In this document: positions 16,880 through 25,921 of the stretch, piece after piece
How positions within the stretch are numbered: position 1 is the stretch's first letter
How the letters are laid out: each line of letters starts with the position of its first letter
Origin: Gangjinia marincola
Lineage (GTDB): Bacteria > Bacteroidota > Bacteroidia > Flavobacteriales > Flavobacteriaceae
Reading direction: 5' to 3'
Length of the DNA: 64,000 bases
Assembly: GCF_039523415.1 (NCBI RefSeq)
Contig: NZ_BAAAFG010000005.1
Span: forward strand, 62,001-126,000
The notes under the pieces: model-generated
Database searches by the model: none
Seen by the model: the letters and a program-made list of their open reading frames with translations, nothing else
What the model was told of the DNA's origin: nothing
Translations under genes and position numbers: made by a program

Positions 16880-17545
16880 ATGAATGTTCAGATCGATGAA
16901 TCCTGGAAAGAATATCTTCAACCCGAATTTGAAAAGCCGTATTTCGAATCTTTAGTTCAATTTATAAAACAGGAATATCAACAGTTCAAGTGCTTTCCTA
17001 AAGGGAGTCAGATCTTTAATGCTTTTAATCACTGCTCTTTTGACGAGACCAAAGTTGTTATTTTAGGTCAGGACCCTTATCATGGTGCCGGTCAGGCAAA
17101 TGGGTTATGTTTTTCAGTAAATGATGGGATTGCTATTCCTCCATCTTTAGATAATATTTTTAAGGAATTGACAAATGATATTAAAATTGATTATCCGTCA
17201 AGCGGAAACTTATCGTCATGGGCAGATCAAGGCGTACTTCTTTTAAATGCTACCTTGACAGTAAGAGCACATCAAGCCGGATCACATCAAGGTAAAGGAT
17301 GGGAATTGTTCACAGATAAAGTAATAGAAATGATTTCTATAGAAAAGGAACATGTAGTTTTTATGTTGTGGGGAGGGTATGCTAAAAAGAAAGGAGCGGT
17401 AATAAACCCTGAAAAACATCTTGTCTTAACTTCGGGTCATCCTTCGCCATTAAGTGCAAATAGAGGATACTGGTTTGGAAATGCTCATTTTTCTAAAGCG
17501 AATGAATACTTAGTTGCACACGATAAAAAGCCTGTAGCGTGGTAA
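16880..17545 (+). CDS. ung: Uracil-DNA glycosylase
   Basis: A 221-residue family 1 UDG that removes uracil from DNA in base excision repair. Motif A is GQDPYHGAGQANGLCFSV, with the catalytic Asp in QDPYH. The uracil-specificity segment is LLLNATLTVRAHQAGSHQGKGWE, and motif B, the leucine loop, is HPSPLSANRGYWF. Length is standard. It diverges from mutS2, and its stop is 1 bp from the stop of a small convergent membrane protein gene. Confidence 0.97.
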   Translation: MNVQIDESWKEYLQPEFEKPYFESLVQFIKQEYQQFKCFPKGSQIFNAFNHCSFDETKVVILGQDPYHGAGQANGLCFSVNDGIAIPPSLDNIFKELTNDIKIDYPSSGNLSSWADQGVLLLNATLTVRAHQAGSHQGKGWELFTDKVIEMISIEKEHVVFMLWGGYAKKKGAVINPEKHLVLTSGHPSPLSANRGYWFGNAHFSKANEYLVAHDKKPVAW

Positions 17546-17546
17546 G

Positions 17547-17705
17547 CTATGCTGCTTGAGAATCCTCTTCTTCCTTTACTAGTCTTGGTTTGTAATACGC
17601 CTTTTCATTTGTAGAAACTTCTTCATCACAATCATTGCAACTATATGTAAACAAAAGTAAGTTTATAACAAGCAGGATTCCTATAATAATAAATACGATG
17701 GTCAT
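17547..17705 (-). CDS. Small single-pass membrane protein with CNDC motif
   Basis: A 52-residue reading frame, MTIVFIIIGILLVINLLLFT followed by YSCNDCDEEVSTNEKAYYKPRLVKEEEDSQAA. One N-terminal membrane helix (about 3-20) leads into a CxxC pair and an acidic tail, a plausible small membrane protein. An AAAGGA sequence lies upstream of the ATG. It fills the only gap between ung and the substrate-binding-fold gene, ending 1 bp from the ung stop. No family is recognised. Confidence 0.65.
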   Translation of the reverse strand: MTIVFIIIGILLVINLLLFTYSCNDCDEEVSTNEKAYYKPRLVKEEEDSQAA

Positions 17706-17748
17706 GTACTTTGATTGGTTCCTTTATAGTATTGATGCAAAAAATACC

Positions 17749-18621
17749 TTAAGGTTGCCTCAATTTAACACTTATTTTTGAAACAGGCAGTTTTTTCTCA
17801 ATTAAGTTGAGCGAATATAACTTTTCCTGGACCTCATTTATGGCAGAATCATCTAATTGGGTTTGGCTCCATTCGGTAAGTGAAAGCCACTCCCTAATGT
17901 CTTCTAATTTTTGATTATAGCGAAAAGCCAGCATTCTATCAATCGCAGGGATTTGTTTAAACTCCCGGGTTGTGGCATTGAGAATAGTTAACAGTGCTTT
18001 TAATTTTGTAGATCTTTGTTGGATAAGCTTATCACTCGCTAAGATCACAAAACAAGGCCAAGGTGTAGGGCAATCTGCAATTCGTCTAAATACGCCTTCA
18101 TCGACCATCGGTTTAGTAGTAAAGTGCTCCCACATAAAATACTGCGCCTCATCTGCGGGTAATGCTTTGATAGCTCCCTCAAGATTGCGAACTACTTTAA
18201 ACGAAAGCTTGGAAGTGTCCCAACCTTGATTTTCTGCATTTACATACGCTAAAAGATGTGAGCCTGATCCATACCGGCTAATGGCAGCAGTTGTATTCTG
18301 TAAGTCATTTAACGTTTGATATATGGAGTCATTCGCCACATGAATCCCCCAAATAAGGGGACTTGCAATGTAGGATTGAACGATTTTAGCAGGATTACCC
18401 TCTACTATATCTTTTACAGCACCTTCGGTTAAGGTAATAGCGATATCAATTTCGTCATTTCTTAATGCCTTACACATAGCTCCGGTGCCACCCGGAAAAT
18501 CCCTCCAGGATACCTCAATTCCTTCCGTATTGAAATCACCAAGTTCCATACATAAATGCCAGGGAAGATTAAAATGTTCCGGAACTCCGCCTACGCGAAA
18601 ATGTGTCAACTCATTACTCAA
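17749..18621 (-). CDS. Orphan cytoplasmic substrate-binding-fold protein (PBP2, Ca3427-like)
   Basis: A 290-residue type 2 periplasmic-binding-fold protein of the NMT1/THI5-SsuA kind (FRVGGVPEHFNLPWHLCMELGDF, FPGGTGAMCKALRNDEIDIAITL, ISRYGSGSHLLAY). It has no signal peptide or lipobox, and no ABC permease or ATPase is nearby, so it should stay in the cytoplasm. It recalls the uncharacterised Ca3427-like branch known in fungi and bacteria. The start is TTG in a TTGA overlap with the nucleoside phosphorylase stop, indicating coupled expression. It may be an enzyme or ligand sensor rather than a transport component. Confidence 0.78.
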   Translation of the reverse strand: MSNELTHFRVGGVPEHFNLPWHLCMELGDFNTEGIEVSWRDFPGGTGAMCKALRNDEIDIAITLTEGAVKDIVEGNPAKIVQSYIASPLIWGIHVANDSIYQTLNDLQNTTAAISRYGSGSHLLAYVNAENQGWDTSKLSFKVVRNLEGAIKALPADEAQYFMWEHFTTKPMVDEGVFRRIADCPTPWPCFVILASDKLIQQRSTKLKALLTILNATTREFKQIPAIDRMLAFRYNQKLEDIREWLSLTEWSQTQLDDSAINEVQEKLYSLNLIEKKLPVSKISVKLRQP

Positions 18622-19499
18622 AAGGAAGAAGCAATTAAGGTTAAGGTTTTTTGAATCAAAAGATCTACGGTTTCAAGAGGTGTTTGGCTAAAGCTTCCGT
18701 TTGAACGATTGGCTAAGATGGCATTAAGTGAAATAGCTTTATGTCCTAAAAGCTTGGACATGGCATAAATACCGCTGGTTTCCATTTCTAAATTGGTTAT
18801 TTGCTTACCATGGTGGTCAAAAAAGCTAAGTTTAGACATTAGATCTTTTTCTCTTAGCCGAAGCCGTAAAACTCTTCCCTGCGGCCCATAAAATCCTACA
18901 TTGGTAGCTGTGATGCCTTTGATAAATGTATCATCTTTCATAAAAACCGAAGCCAATTCCTGGTCTGCATCAATCACATAGGGGCTGGCAAAGTCTGCTG
19001 GTAAATCTAAATGACTGAGTAAAGCCTCATGAAAGGAATCTCCAGCGGGTTCAGCTTTATCGTAATAGTGGTAAAGTGCATCAAACCCTATAGCCTTACC
19101 TGAAAGGATAAATGAATCAATGGCAATTGAAGGTTGTACGGCACCGCTAGTGCCAATACGTATGATCTTAAGTGAGGTAAGTTCTTTTTTGATTTTTTTT
19201 GTGTTGAAATCAATATTGACCAAAGCATCAAGTTCATTAAAAACGATATCAATGTTATCGGTTCCAATACCGGTAGAAATTACAGTAATACGTTTGCTGT
19301 TGTAGGTTCCTGTTTGTGTTTTAAATTCTCTGTTATGAACCGTGAATTCAATTTCTTCAAAGTATTTAGTAACCTCGCTCACGCGCTCTGGATCACCTAC
19401 AGTAATTATGATAGGAGCAATTTGTTCTGGACGCAAATGCAAATGATAAATACTATCATCCTCATTTAGAATAAATTCTGAAGGGGCTAAAGCATTCAT
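18618..19499 (-). CDS. Nucleoside phosphorylase (PNP/UDP family)
   Basis: A 293-residue member of the PNP_UDP_1 family. Signatures are IIITVGDPERVSEVTKYF, STGIGTDNIDIVFNELDAL, LKIIRIGTSGAVQPSIAIDSFILS and, near the end, ITNLEMETSGIYAMSKLLGHKAISLNAILANR, where the Glu contacts the ribose. It splits a nucleoside with phosphate to the base and (deoxy)ribose-1-phosphate; uridine is the closest guess. It is followed by the orphan substrate-binding-fold gene with a 4-nt overlap and preceded by the SUI1 gene 3 bp upstream. Confidence 0.88.
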   Translation of the reverse strand: MNALAPSEFILNEDDSIYHLHLRPEQIAPIIITVGDPERVSEVTKYFEEIEFTVHNREFKTQTGTYNSKRITVISTGIGTDNIDIVFNELDALVNIDFNTKKIKKELTSLKIIRIGTSGAVQPSIAIDSFILSGKAIGFDALYHYYDKAEPAGDSFHEALLSHLDLPADFASPYVIDADQELASVFMKDDTFIKGITATNVGFYGPQGRVLRLRLREKDLMSKLSFFDHHGKQITNLEMETSGIYAMSKLLGHKAISLNAILANRSNGSFSQTPLETVDLLIQKTLTLIASSF

Positions 19500-19502
19500 A
19501 AA

Positions 19503-19835
19503 TTACCCTCCTACACGTTTAGTAATGAATCCTTTATGTTGCAATATTGATATAATTTTATCTCTGTAATCTCCCTGAACAATAATTTGATCATTTTTAA
19601 ATGATCCGCCTACACCAAGCTCAGTTTTTAGTTCTTTAGCCAAAGCCTTAAAATCATGGGTAGCGCCGGTGTAGCCCTCTATGATCGTAATAGGTTTACC
19701 CTTGCGTTTTTCATATTTACAGATAAGAGGCTCATCTTGAATCCACAATCCATCTTGAGATGTGTTGGTAGTATCTGTTTCGGGCTCACTCACCTGATCA
19801 GGAAATAAATTTTTGAGTTGATCTTGTAAATCCAC
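19503..19835 (-). CDS. SUI1/YciH-type translation initiation factor
   Basis: A 110-residue protein whose C-terminal ~75 residues are a SUI1 domain (YEKRKGKPITIIEGYTGATHDFKALAKELKTELGVGGSFKNDQIIVQGDYRDKI), related to eukaryotic eIF1. The N-terminal 35 residues are polar. Bacterial YciH proteins may influence start-codon selection. The start is GTG at 19835. It is the first gene of a close-packed unit with the nucleoside phosphorylase (3 bp). Confidence 0.92.
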   Translation of the reverse strand: MDLQDQLKNLFPDQVSEPETDTTNTSQDGLWIQDEPLICKYEKRKGKPITIIEGYTGATHDFKALAKELKTELGVGGSFKNDQIIVQGDYRDKIISILQHKGFITKRVGG

Positions 19836-19876
19836 TGGAGTTGTATTTAAATTTTTGGGAGTATGATTTAGCTCCC

Positions 19877-20827
19877 TTATTTTTTAAGCAGGCCTATTTC
19901 CACCAAGCGTTGATGTAAAAACTCTCCAGCTGTGATATCAGCATAATGTTTAGGGTGATCTTCATCAATACATTCTTCCAGGCAATTCAATTTCATATCG
20001 CTTCTGGGGTGCATAAAAAACGGAATTGAGTATCTGGGCTTATCCCAATCGTCTCTTGGTGGGTTGACTACACGATGTATGGTAGAGCGTAATTTATTGT
20101 TGGTATGTCGTTCTAGCATATCACCCACATTAATCACAAGTTCATCTTCTTGCGGGATAGCGTCAATCCATTGGCCATCTTTTCTCAATACTTGCAATCC
20201 GCCTGAAGATGCGCCCATGAGCAGAGTGATTAGGTTAATATCTCCATGCGCACCTGCACGAACTGCACCATCTGGTTCGCTGGTAATAGGAGGGTAATGG
20301 ATTGGACGCAAGATGCTGTTTCCATTTTTTGCCCATGGGTCAAAATAAAATTCATTCAATCCAATGTATAACGCCAGGGCTCTTAACACATATATACCTG
20401 TTTTCTCCAGCATGCGATAAGCTTCCATGCCGATTTTATTGAAGTCATCTAGTTCAGTGACCTTGACATTTTTAGGATATTCTTCAATCAAATTTGCATC
20501 GGCTTCAGGCTCTTGTCCAAAATGCCAAAATTCTTTTAAATCTGCTTTCTTACTATCTTTAGCGTGTTCTTTTCCGAAAGAAATATATCCGCGTTGTCCA
20601 CCTCCATCTTCAATTTCATATTTCTTTTTTGTCTCAATCGGTAGAGCAAAAAAGTCTTTCACCTCCCGGTACAAATCTTCAACCAGATCATCGGTAAGAA
20701 AATGATTTTTTAGAGATACAAAACCTATATCTTCATAGGCACTCCCTATTTCCTGCACGAACTTTTCCTTTCGCTTAGGATCGTTCGATAAGAAATCGGC
20801 TAAATCTACACTTGGGATATTATTCAT
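19877..20827 (-). CDS. 2-oxoglutarate/Fe(II) oxygenase, isopenicillin N synthase family
   Basis: A 316-residue non-haem iron dioxygenase. The iron triad is H194-x-D196 (AHGDINLITLL) and H251 (HRVVNPP), and the co-substrate-binding R265-x-S267 is in RYSIPFFMHP. The N-terminal DIOX_N segment reads IPSVDLADFL. The substrate is unknown; in bacteria this branch often hydroxylates small metabolites. It starts with ATG and has a TACCTTTG -7 box about 26 bp upstream. Confidence 0.92.
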   Translation of the reverse strand: MNNIPSVDLADFLSNDPKRKEKFVQEIGSAYEDIGFVSLKNHFLTDDLVEDLYREVKDFFALPIETKKKYEIEDGGGQRGYISFGKEHAKDSKKADLKEFWHFGQEPEADANLIEEYPKNVKVTELDDFNKIGMEAYRMLEKTGIYVLRALALYIGLNEFYFDPWAKNGNSILRPIHYPPITSEPDGAVRAGAHGDINLITLLMGASSGGLQVLRKDGQWIDAIPQEDELVINVGDMLERHTNNKLRSTIHRVVNPPRDDWDKPRYSIPFFMHPRSDMKLNCLEECIDEDHPKHYADITAGEFLHQRLVEIGLLKK

Positions 20828-20853
20828 AAACGTAGGATATCATTAGTGGAACA

Positions 20854-20861
20854 CAAAGGTA
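20854..20861 (-). promoter_or_regulatory. Putative -7 box for the 2OG oxygenase gene
   Basis: On the minus strand this reads TACCTTTG, a full match to TAnnTTTG, 26 bp from the ATG. A T-rich stretch stands about 20 bp further upstream, where a -33 box is expected. Confidence 0.4.
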
Positions 20862-20937
20862 AGCATTTAGACAAATTGTATAAAAGTTTAGCGAATGCGA
20901 TTTTGTCGATCTTGAGAAAGTGTTACTTTTGATTACA

Positions 20938-22938
20938 ATGATTTCAACAAAACAAAAAACCAAACTTCTTTTTAACCGCAATAAACTATCAAAAACAAAA
21001 TTGCTAGAATTGTATCAGGCAATGTTGCTCCCGCGTTTGATTGAAGAAAAGATGTTGATCCTACTTAGACAGGGTAAAATATCCAAATGGTTTAGCGGGA
21101 TAGGGCAAGAGGCGATCTCTGTAGGAGTGACTATGGCGTTAGAGAATGATGAGTATATTCTCCCCATGCACCGTAATTTAGGAGTATTCACCACACGTGG
21201 GATTCCTTTATACAGACTATTTTCCCAATGGCAGGGCAAAGCAAATGGATTTACTAAAGGACGTGACCGTAGTTTTCATTTTGGGACTCAGGAGTATCGC
21301 ATTGTAGGAATGATTTCACATTTAGGACCTCAATTAGGTGTGGCAGATGGGATTGCATTGGCACATAAATTAAGAGAGGAGCAAAAAGTAACGGCAGTAT
21401 TCACTGGAGAAGGCGGAACCAGCGAAGGAGATTTTCATGAAGCCTTGAATGTAGCATCAGTCTGGGATTTGCCGGTATTGTTTTGTATTGAAAATAATGG
21501 TTACGGATTATCAACGCCTACTCGGGAACAATATAGGTGCGAAAATTTAGCCGATAGGGGGAAAGGATATGGCATGGAGTCTCACGTGATTTTTGGTAAT
21601 AATATAGTCGAAGTATTTACTAAAGTCTCAAGAATTGTCAAAAGCATGCGGAAAAATCCGCGACCGGTGTTGATCGAGTTTAAAACTTTTAGAATGCGTG
21701 GTCATGAAGAGGCCAGCGGAACGAAATATGTACCCGAAACACTGATGAACGAATGGGCAGAAAAAGATCCGGTACACAATTTTAGAGAGTTTCTTTTAAA
21801 TCAGGAAATCCTAACCGAAGCCTTAGACGAGAAATTCACGACAGAATTTAAGTCCAGCATCGATCATCATCTTCTTAAAGCGAATACTGAAGATCACATA
21901 ACATCAAATCAAAGCATAGAATTAAATGATGTATTTAAATCGTTTGATAATAAGGAGGTTGATCATGGAATTGAAAAAACAGAAATACGTCTTGTCGATG
22001 CAATTTCAAACGGACTAAAACAATCCATGCAACACCATCATAATCTTATTTTGATGGGACAAGATATTGCAGATTACGGCGGAGTCTTTAAAATTACTGA
22101 AGGCTTTGTGAAACTCTTTGGAAAGCATCGCGTGCGCAATACACCTATTTGTGAATCAGCAATTGTGGCGGCAGCAATGGGATTGTCCATCAATGGAATG
22201 AAGGCTGTGGTAGAAATGCAGTTTGGGGATTTTGTAAGTTCAGGCTTTAATCCTATCGTGAATTACTTGGCTAAAGTTCATTACCGGTGGAACCAACCCG
22301 CAGATGTCGTGATACGAATGCCATGTGGTGCTGGAGTAGGTGCCGGTCCATTTCACAGCCAGACTAATGAGGCATGGTTTACTAAAACTCCGGGACTAAA
22401 AGTTGTCTACCCTGCATTTCCGTATGATGCTAAAGGTTTACTGGCGACGGCGATTAACGACCCCAATCCGGTTCTCTTTTTTGAACACAAGGCCTTATAT
22501 CGCAGCATTCGGCAGGAGGTACCCACAGATTACTACACCTTACCGCTGGGGAAAGCTGCTAAGCTAAAAGAAGGAAATGGGCTATCTATTATCACATACG
22601 GCGCCGGAGTTCATTGGGCAATAGAAGAAACTGAAGAACAAAGTTTGGATGCAGATGTGATAGATCTGCGTACATTGTACCCATTAGACCGGGAGGCGAT
22701 CTTTGCTTCGGTTAAGAAAACGGGAAGAGTACTTGTGCTTCAGGAGGATTCAATGTTTGGCGGGATAGCTTCAGATATTGCTGCACTTATCGCAGAGCAC
22801 TGTTTTGAATTTTTAGATGCACCTGTAAAGCGTGTGGCGAGTATAGAGACACCTATTCCATTTGCTGCTAATCTTGAAGAAGATTACCTTCCGCGAAAGC
22901 GATTAAAATATGCAATTCAAGAACTCTTAGCGTATTAA
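20938..22938 (+). CDS. Fused alpha/beta E1 component of 2-oxoacid (branched-chain) dehydrogenase
   Basis: A 666-residue protein from ATG 20938. The N-terminal half is an E1-alpha, with thiamine-diphosphate motif GEGGTSEGDFHEALNVASVWDL and NNGY. The C-terminal half, from about residue 335 (EIRLVDAISNGLKQSMQ), is an E1-beta, with ITEGFVKLFGKHRVRNTPICESAIV and a transketolase C-terminal domain. The complex oxidatively decarboxylates 2-oxoacids, most likely branched-chain ones, to acyl-CoA. The fused form is common in Bacteroidota. A GTG six codons earlier is possible but less likely. The stop is 10 bp from that of the convergent DUF2306 gene. Confidence 0.93.
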   Translation: MISTKQKTKLLFNRNKLSKTKLLELYQAMLLPRLIEEKMLILLRQGKISKWFSGIGQEAISVGVTMALENDEYILPMHRNLGVFTTRGIPLYRLFSQWQGKANGFTKGRDRSFHFGTQEYRIVGMISHLGPQLGVADGIALAHKLREEQKVTAVFTGEGGTSEGDFHEALNVASVWDLPVLFCIENNGYGLSTPTREQYRCENLADRGKGYGMESHVIFGNNIVEVFTKVSRIVKSMRKNPRPVLIEFKTFRMRGHEEASGTKYVPETLMNEWAEKDPVHNFREFLLNQEILTEALDEKFTTEFKSSIDHHLLKANTEDHITSNQSIELNDVFKSFDNKEVDHGIEKTEIRLVDAISNGLKQSMQHHHNLILMGQDIADYGGVFKITEGFVKLFGKHRVRNTPICESAIVAAAMGLSINGMKAVVEMQFGDFVSSGFNPIVNYLAKVHYRWNQPADVVIRMPCGAGVGAGPFHSQTNEAWFTKTPGLKVVYPAFPYDAKGLLATAINDPNPVLFFEHKALYRSIRQEVPTDYYTLPLGKAAKLKEGNGLSIITYGAGVHWAIEETEEQSLDADVIDLRTLYPLDREAIFASVKKTGRVLVLQEDSMFGGIASDIAALIAEHCFEFLDAPVKRVASIETPIPFAANLEEDYLPRKRLKYAIQELLAY

Positions 22939-22947
22939 TTCTCCAGA

Positions 22948-23340
22948 TTAACCAAAGAATAACTCGTGTAAGTATCTGCCCGGAGCAAGGGTAAAACCTC
23001 CTGCAATTACAATAGCTCCTACATACAACAGGATCATTGAACGTTGGTGAGCTTTAATATTTCCTTTTTTAAGTGACCAAATCGTTTGAGGAACAGCTTG
23101 TATGGTGATGACGCTAAAGAGATGGATCCAACCAAAATGAGATAAAAATTGTGGTCCAACCTGCGCGGGTATAAACAGCGTTATAATAGCCGTAAAAAAC
23201 ATCAGGCTTAGATAAATTTTACCTAATAATCGATGAATACCTGCACCCTTTTTAGATATTAATAAAAGATAGGCACCTAAGAAAATACAAGGTATCACAG
23301 TGATTAGATGCGTATACATCAAAAAATTATAGAGACTCAT
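22948..23340 (-). CDS. DUF2306-like four-helix membrane protein
   Basis: A 130-residue integral membrane protein with four hydrophobic segments. It carries HRLLGKIYLSLMF and KAHQRSMILLYVGAIVIAGGFTLAPGRYLH, as in the DUF2306 family. Conserved histidines at helix ends hint at a haem- or metal-linked role, but the function is not known. It is monocistronic, and the 197 bp upstream show no further gene. Confidence 0.8.
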   Translation of the reverse strand: MSLYNFLMYTHLITVIPCIFLGAYLLLISKKGAGIHRLLGKIYLSLMFFTAIITLFIPAQVGPQFLSHFGWIHLFSVITIQAVPQTIWSLKKGNIKAHQRSMILLYVGAIVIAGGFTLAPGRYLHELFFG

Positions 23341-23537
23341 TAACGTTAGATTAAAGACGGTTAAAGTTAACGCTTCTTAACAAAATGCCGTTAATTTGTT
23401 GTAAAGTATGCTATTCTTAGGTCAATTTATAACATATTCGTAATACAGGAAAGACTCCTGTTTAGGCGTTTTAAATTATTTTAAGGGAATGATTTGAGCG
23501 CCGGTTAAACTAACTTAATATTTTAAATTGATTACGT

Positions 23538-24026
23538 ATGAAACGATTAATAGCAAGCGCCTTAGTTGCCCTTATGCTGGTAAGTTGTGGATCTTCTAAA
23601 ATTGTTCGGCAAGCAACCCGTACTTTCAAGGGAGACTGGAATTTGACAACTATTACTTACCCCGGGAGTTATGGGACATTTGATGTGACATTACTAGGTG
23701 AAGCTTCTGCTGAATGCTTTGAAGGAAGCAGTTGGAAATTTGTTCCTAACAACGATACAGGGACATATACCATTAATGACGTAGCATGTTCCCAGGAAAC
23801 AGGTTTTTTCAAATGGTTTGTAGATGAGGTAGACGCTTCTACCGGAAACTACGATTTTTTACTTAAGCCTACCGACGAACGTTACAAATCTGATGATACA
23901 AACACGGGCTATCGTATTAGCTTAATGACTCTTACCGAAAATGACATGGTATGGGAACAGACCGTTTCCTTAGATGGGAAACCATTCAAGATCAGATGGA
24001 ATTTTATTAAATCAATCCAACAATAG
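23538..24026 (+). CDS. Lipocalin-like lipoprotein
   Basis: A 162-residue lipoprotein. The signal peptide MKRLIASALVALMLVSC ends in the lipobox MLVSC with lipidated C17. The mature part (RTFKGDWNLTTITYPGSYGTFDVTLLGEASAECFEGSSWKF... MVWEQTVSLDGKPFKIRWNFIK) has the beta-barrel strand pattern of lipocalin-like proteins of Bacteroidota. It is 5 bp upstream of the OmpA lipoprotein gene and clearly co-transcribed; the pair is probably a cell-envelope unit. Confidence 0.85.
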   Translation: MKRLIASALVALMLVSCGSSKIVRQATRTFKGDWNLTTITYPGSYGTFDVTLLGEASAECFEGSSWKFVPNNDTGTYTINDVACSQETGFFKWFVDEVDASTGNYDFLLKPTDERYKSDDTNTGYRISLMTLTENDMVWEQTVSLDGKPFKIRWNFIKSIQQ

Positions 24027-24031
24027 AAACA

Positions 24032-24715
24032 ATGAAAAAAATATATATCACATTACTGTCGGCAACCTTGATTTTAGGAAGCTGTGATTCAGTTAGAAAT
24101 GCAAATAATACTCAAAAAGGTGGAGCAATAGGAGCTACCGGTGGAGCCGTTATCGGCGGAGTGATTGGAAATAATGTAGGAGATGGTGACAACTCTGTAC
24201 TCGGTGCCATTATTGGCGGAGTAGTGGGAGGAGCTGCCGGTGCGTACATTGGTAATCGAATGGACAAAGAAGCTAAACGAATTGAAAACGAAATTCCTGG
24301 TGCTGAAGTAGAGCGCGTAGGTGAAGGGATTAGTATTGTATTTGATGAGAAAAGCGGAATTTATTTCGACACAAACAAATCAAATATTAATGCAGAATCT
24401 GCGCAAACGCTGGATAAACTGGTTGATATTTTTAAAGAATATGAGAAAACCAAAATCATAATTGACGGACACACCGATAATGTAGGTGCAGAGGAGTACA
24501 ATTTGACGCTATCAAAAAAACGCGCCACTTCTGTTACAGATTATCTTAGAAGTCATGGAATAGATGCCGGACGATTAACGACAGATTGGCATGGTGAAAG
24601 CCAGCCGAAATACGATAATAGTACGCCTGAAGGTCGTTCTAAAAACAGACGTGTTGAAATAGGTATCGTCGCCAATGAAGAGCTTATTCAAGAAGCTGAA
24701 CAAAAAACAAACTAG
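24032..24715 (+). CDS. OmpA-family lipoprotein with glycine zipper
   Basis: A 227-residue lipoprotein. The lipobox is LILGSC near 18. A glycine-zipper region (about 28-80; GGAIGATGGAVIGGVIGNNVGDG) is followed by an OmpA C-terminal peptidoglycan-binding domain (about 105-215) with GIYFDTNKSNINAES, IDGHTDNVGAEEYN and SKNRRVEIGI. It probably links outer membrane and cell wall. An intrinsic terminator follows directly. Confidence 0.95.
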   Translation: MKKIYITLLSATLILGSCDSVRNANNTQKGGAIGATGGAVIGGVIGNNVGDGDNSVLGAIIGGVVGGAAGAYIGNRMDKEAKRIENEIPGAEVERVGEGISIVFDEKSGIYFDTNKSNINAESAQTLDKLVDIFKEYEKTKIIIDGHTDNVGAEEYNLTLSKKRATSVTDYLRSHGIDAGRLTTDWHGESQPKYDNSTPEGRSKNRRVEIGIVANEELIQEAEQKTN

Positions 24716-24726
24716 GTAGAACATTT

Positions 24727-24756
24727 TTCGGGGAGTATCCCTCCCCGAATTTTTTT
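24727..24756 (+). terminator. Intrinsic terminator after the OmpA operon
   Basis: Stem TTCGGGGAG / CTCCCCGAA (9 bp) with loop TATCC, followed by a run of seven T. It ends the lipocalin-OmpA operon and separates it from the type III PKS operon. Confidence 0.92.
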
Positions 24757-24790
24757 AGATAATGACCCCCAATCTAAATATGTTCATGTT

Positions 24791-25921
24791 ATGCAAAATT
24801 TTACGCAAATCAATATTGTTGGAGGAGGCCTTGCCGGGCTTACCGCTGCAATTCATCTGGCCAAAAATAAGGCCAACGTAACTGTATTTGAAAAACAACA
24901 GTATCCCTTTCATAGAGTTTGTGGTGAATACGTCTCTAATGAAGTATTACCTTACCTGGACAGCCTGGGAGTAGATGTGATCGCGCTTAATGCACAACCG
25001 ATTTATGAGCTCAAGGTATCTTCAGAAAGTGGTAATACAATGACATCTAAACTGCCTATGGGTGGCTTTGGGTTGAGTCGATATGCCTTTGACAATGCGC
25101 TTTATGAGCATGCCAAGAAATTAGGAGTAAAGTTTGTCCATGAAGAAGTAACTATGGTGCATCACAACGATGCTGGATTTACCATAAAAACCAAACAAGG
25201 AGGCACCTATTCCTCTTTATTTGCGATTGGATCGTATGGAAAGCGATCTATCTTAGATAAAACCCTTAACCGAGACTTAACGAAAGACAAGTCTTCTTGG
25301 ATTGGAGTAAAAGCACATTATACACATCCTGATTTTCCTGATCACCAGGTAGGATTACATAATTTTAGTGGCGGCTACTGCGGTCTTTCAAAAACCGAAA
25401 CAGGTGCAATTAATGCCTGCTATCTGGTTTCTTACGAAAGTTTTAAGCAACACAAGAATGTAGAAGAATTTGAAAAAAAGGTGATGATGAAGAATCCACA
25501 CCTTAAAAAATTCTTTGGGGAAGCAGAGATGATCTTTAAATCTCCTAAGACCATTGCACAAATATCTTTTGAAGAAAAATCGCCGGTTGAACATGATATG
25601 TTGATGTGTGGTGACGCTGCACGGCTTATTCATCCATTGGTAGGAAACGGGATGGCAATGGCTATACATAGCGCTAAAATAGCGTCAGAGTTGATTTTAG
25701 AAAGTCTTGCCTGCGACTACCACAAATCCAACCTCACGAATAACATTTATATGTTTAAGTGGAATAAAGCTTTTCGCAGGAGATTACAAACCAGTAGATT
25801 TTTACAAAAAGTATTGTTGTCAAAAACCCTGTCAGGTTTTGCAATTAACGGAATGACTAAAATTCCGGGAGCATTTTCAAAGTTAGTCCAATTAACACAC
25901 GGTAAACCCATTCTTACATGA
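24791..25921 (+). CDS. FAD-dependent oxidoreductase (geranylgeranyl-reductase/halogenase-like), PKS operon
   Basis: A 376-residue flavoprotein monooxygenase/reductase. The FAD-binding motif is IVGGGLAGLTAAIHLAKNKANVTVFEK (about 9-35), and the second FAD motif is MLMCGDAARLIHPLVGNGMAMAIHSA. It falls in the broad geranylgeranyl-reductase/PHBH-like group. It is the first gene of a four-gene unit: its TGA overlaps the next ATG (ATGA). In type III PKS clusters such enzymes oxidise or reduce the aromatic product. The exact reaction is unknown. Confidence 0.88.
   Translation: MQNFTQINIVGGGLAGLTAAIHLAKNKANVTVFEKQQYPFHRVCGEYVSNEVLPYLDSLGVDVIALNAQPIYELKVSSESGNTMTSKLPMGGFGLSRYAFDNALYEHAKKLGVKFVHEEVTMVHHNDAGFTIKTKQGGTYSSLFAIGSYGKRSILDKTLNRDLTKDKSSWIGVKAHYTHPDFPDHQVGLHNFSGGYCGLSKTETGAINACYLVSYESFKQHKNVEEFEKKVMMKNPHLKKFFGEAEMIFKSPKTIAQISFEEKSPVEHDMLMCGDAARLIHPLVGNGMAMAIHSAKIASELILESLACDYHKSNLTNNIYMFKWNKAFRRRLQTSRFLQKVLLSKTLSGFAINGMTKIPGAFSKLVQLTHGKPILT

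Noticed and set aside
16775..16921. 49-residue N-terminal extension of MutS2
   Set aside because: It overlaps ung and the divergent promoter and has no similarity to MutS2.
20924..20931. TACTTTTG as promoter of the E1 fusion gene
   Set aside because: It lies only 6 nt before the ATG, leaving no leader; several genes here have such TAnnTTTG words directly at the start codon, and chance cannot be excluded.
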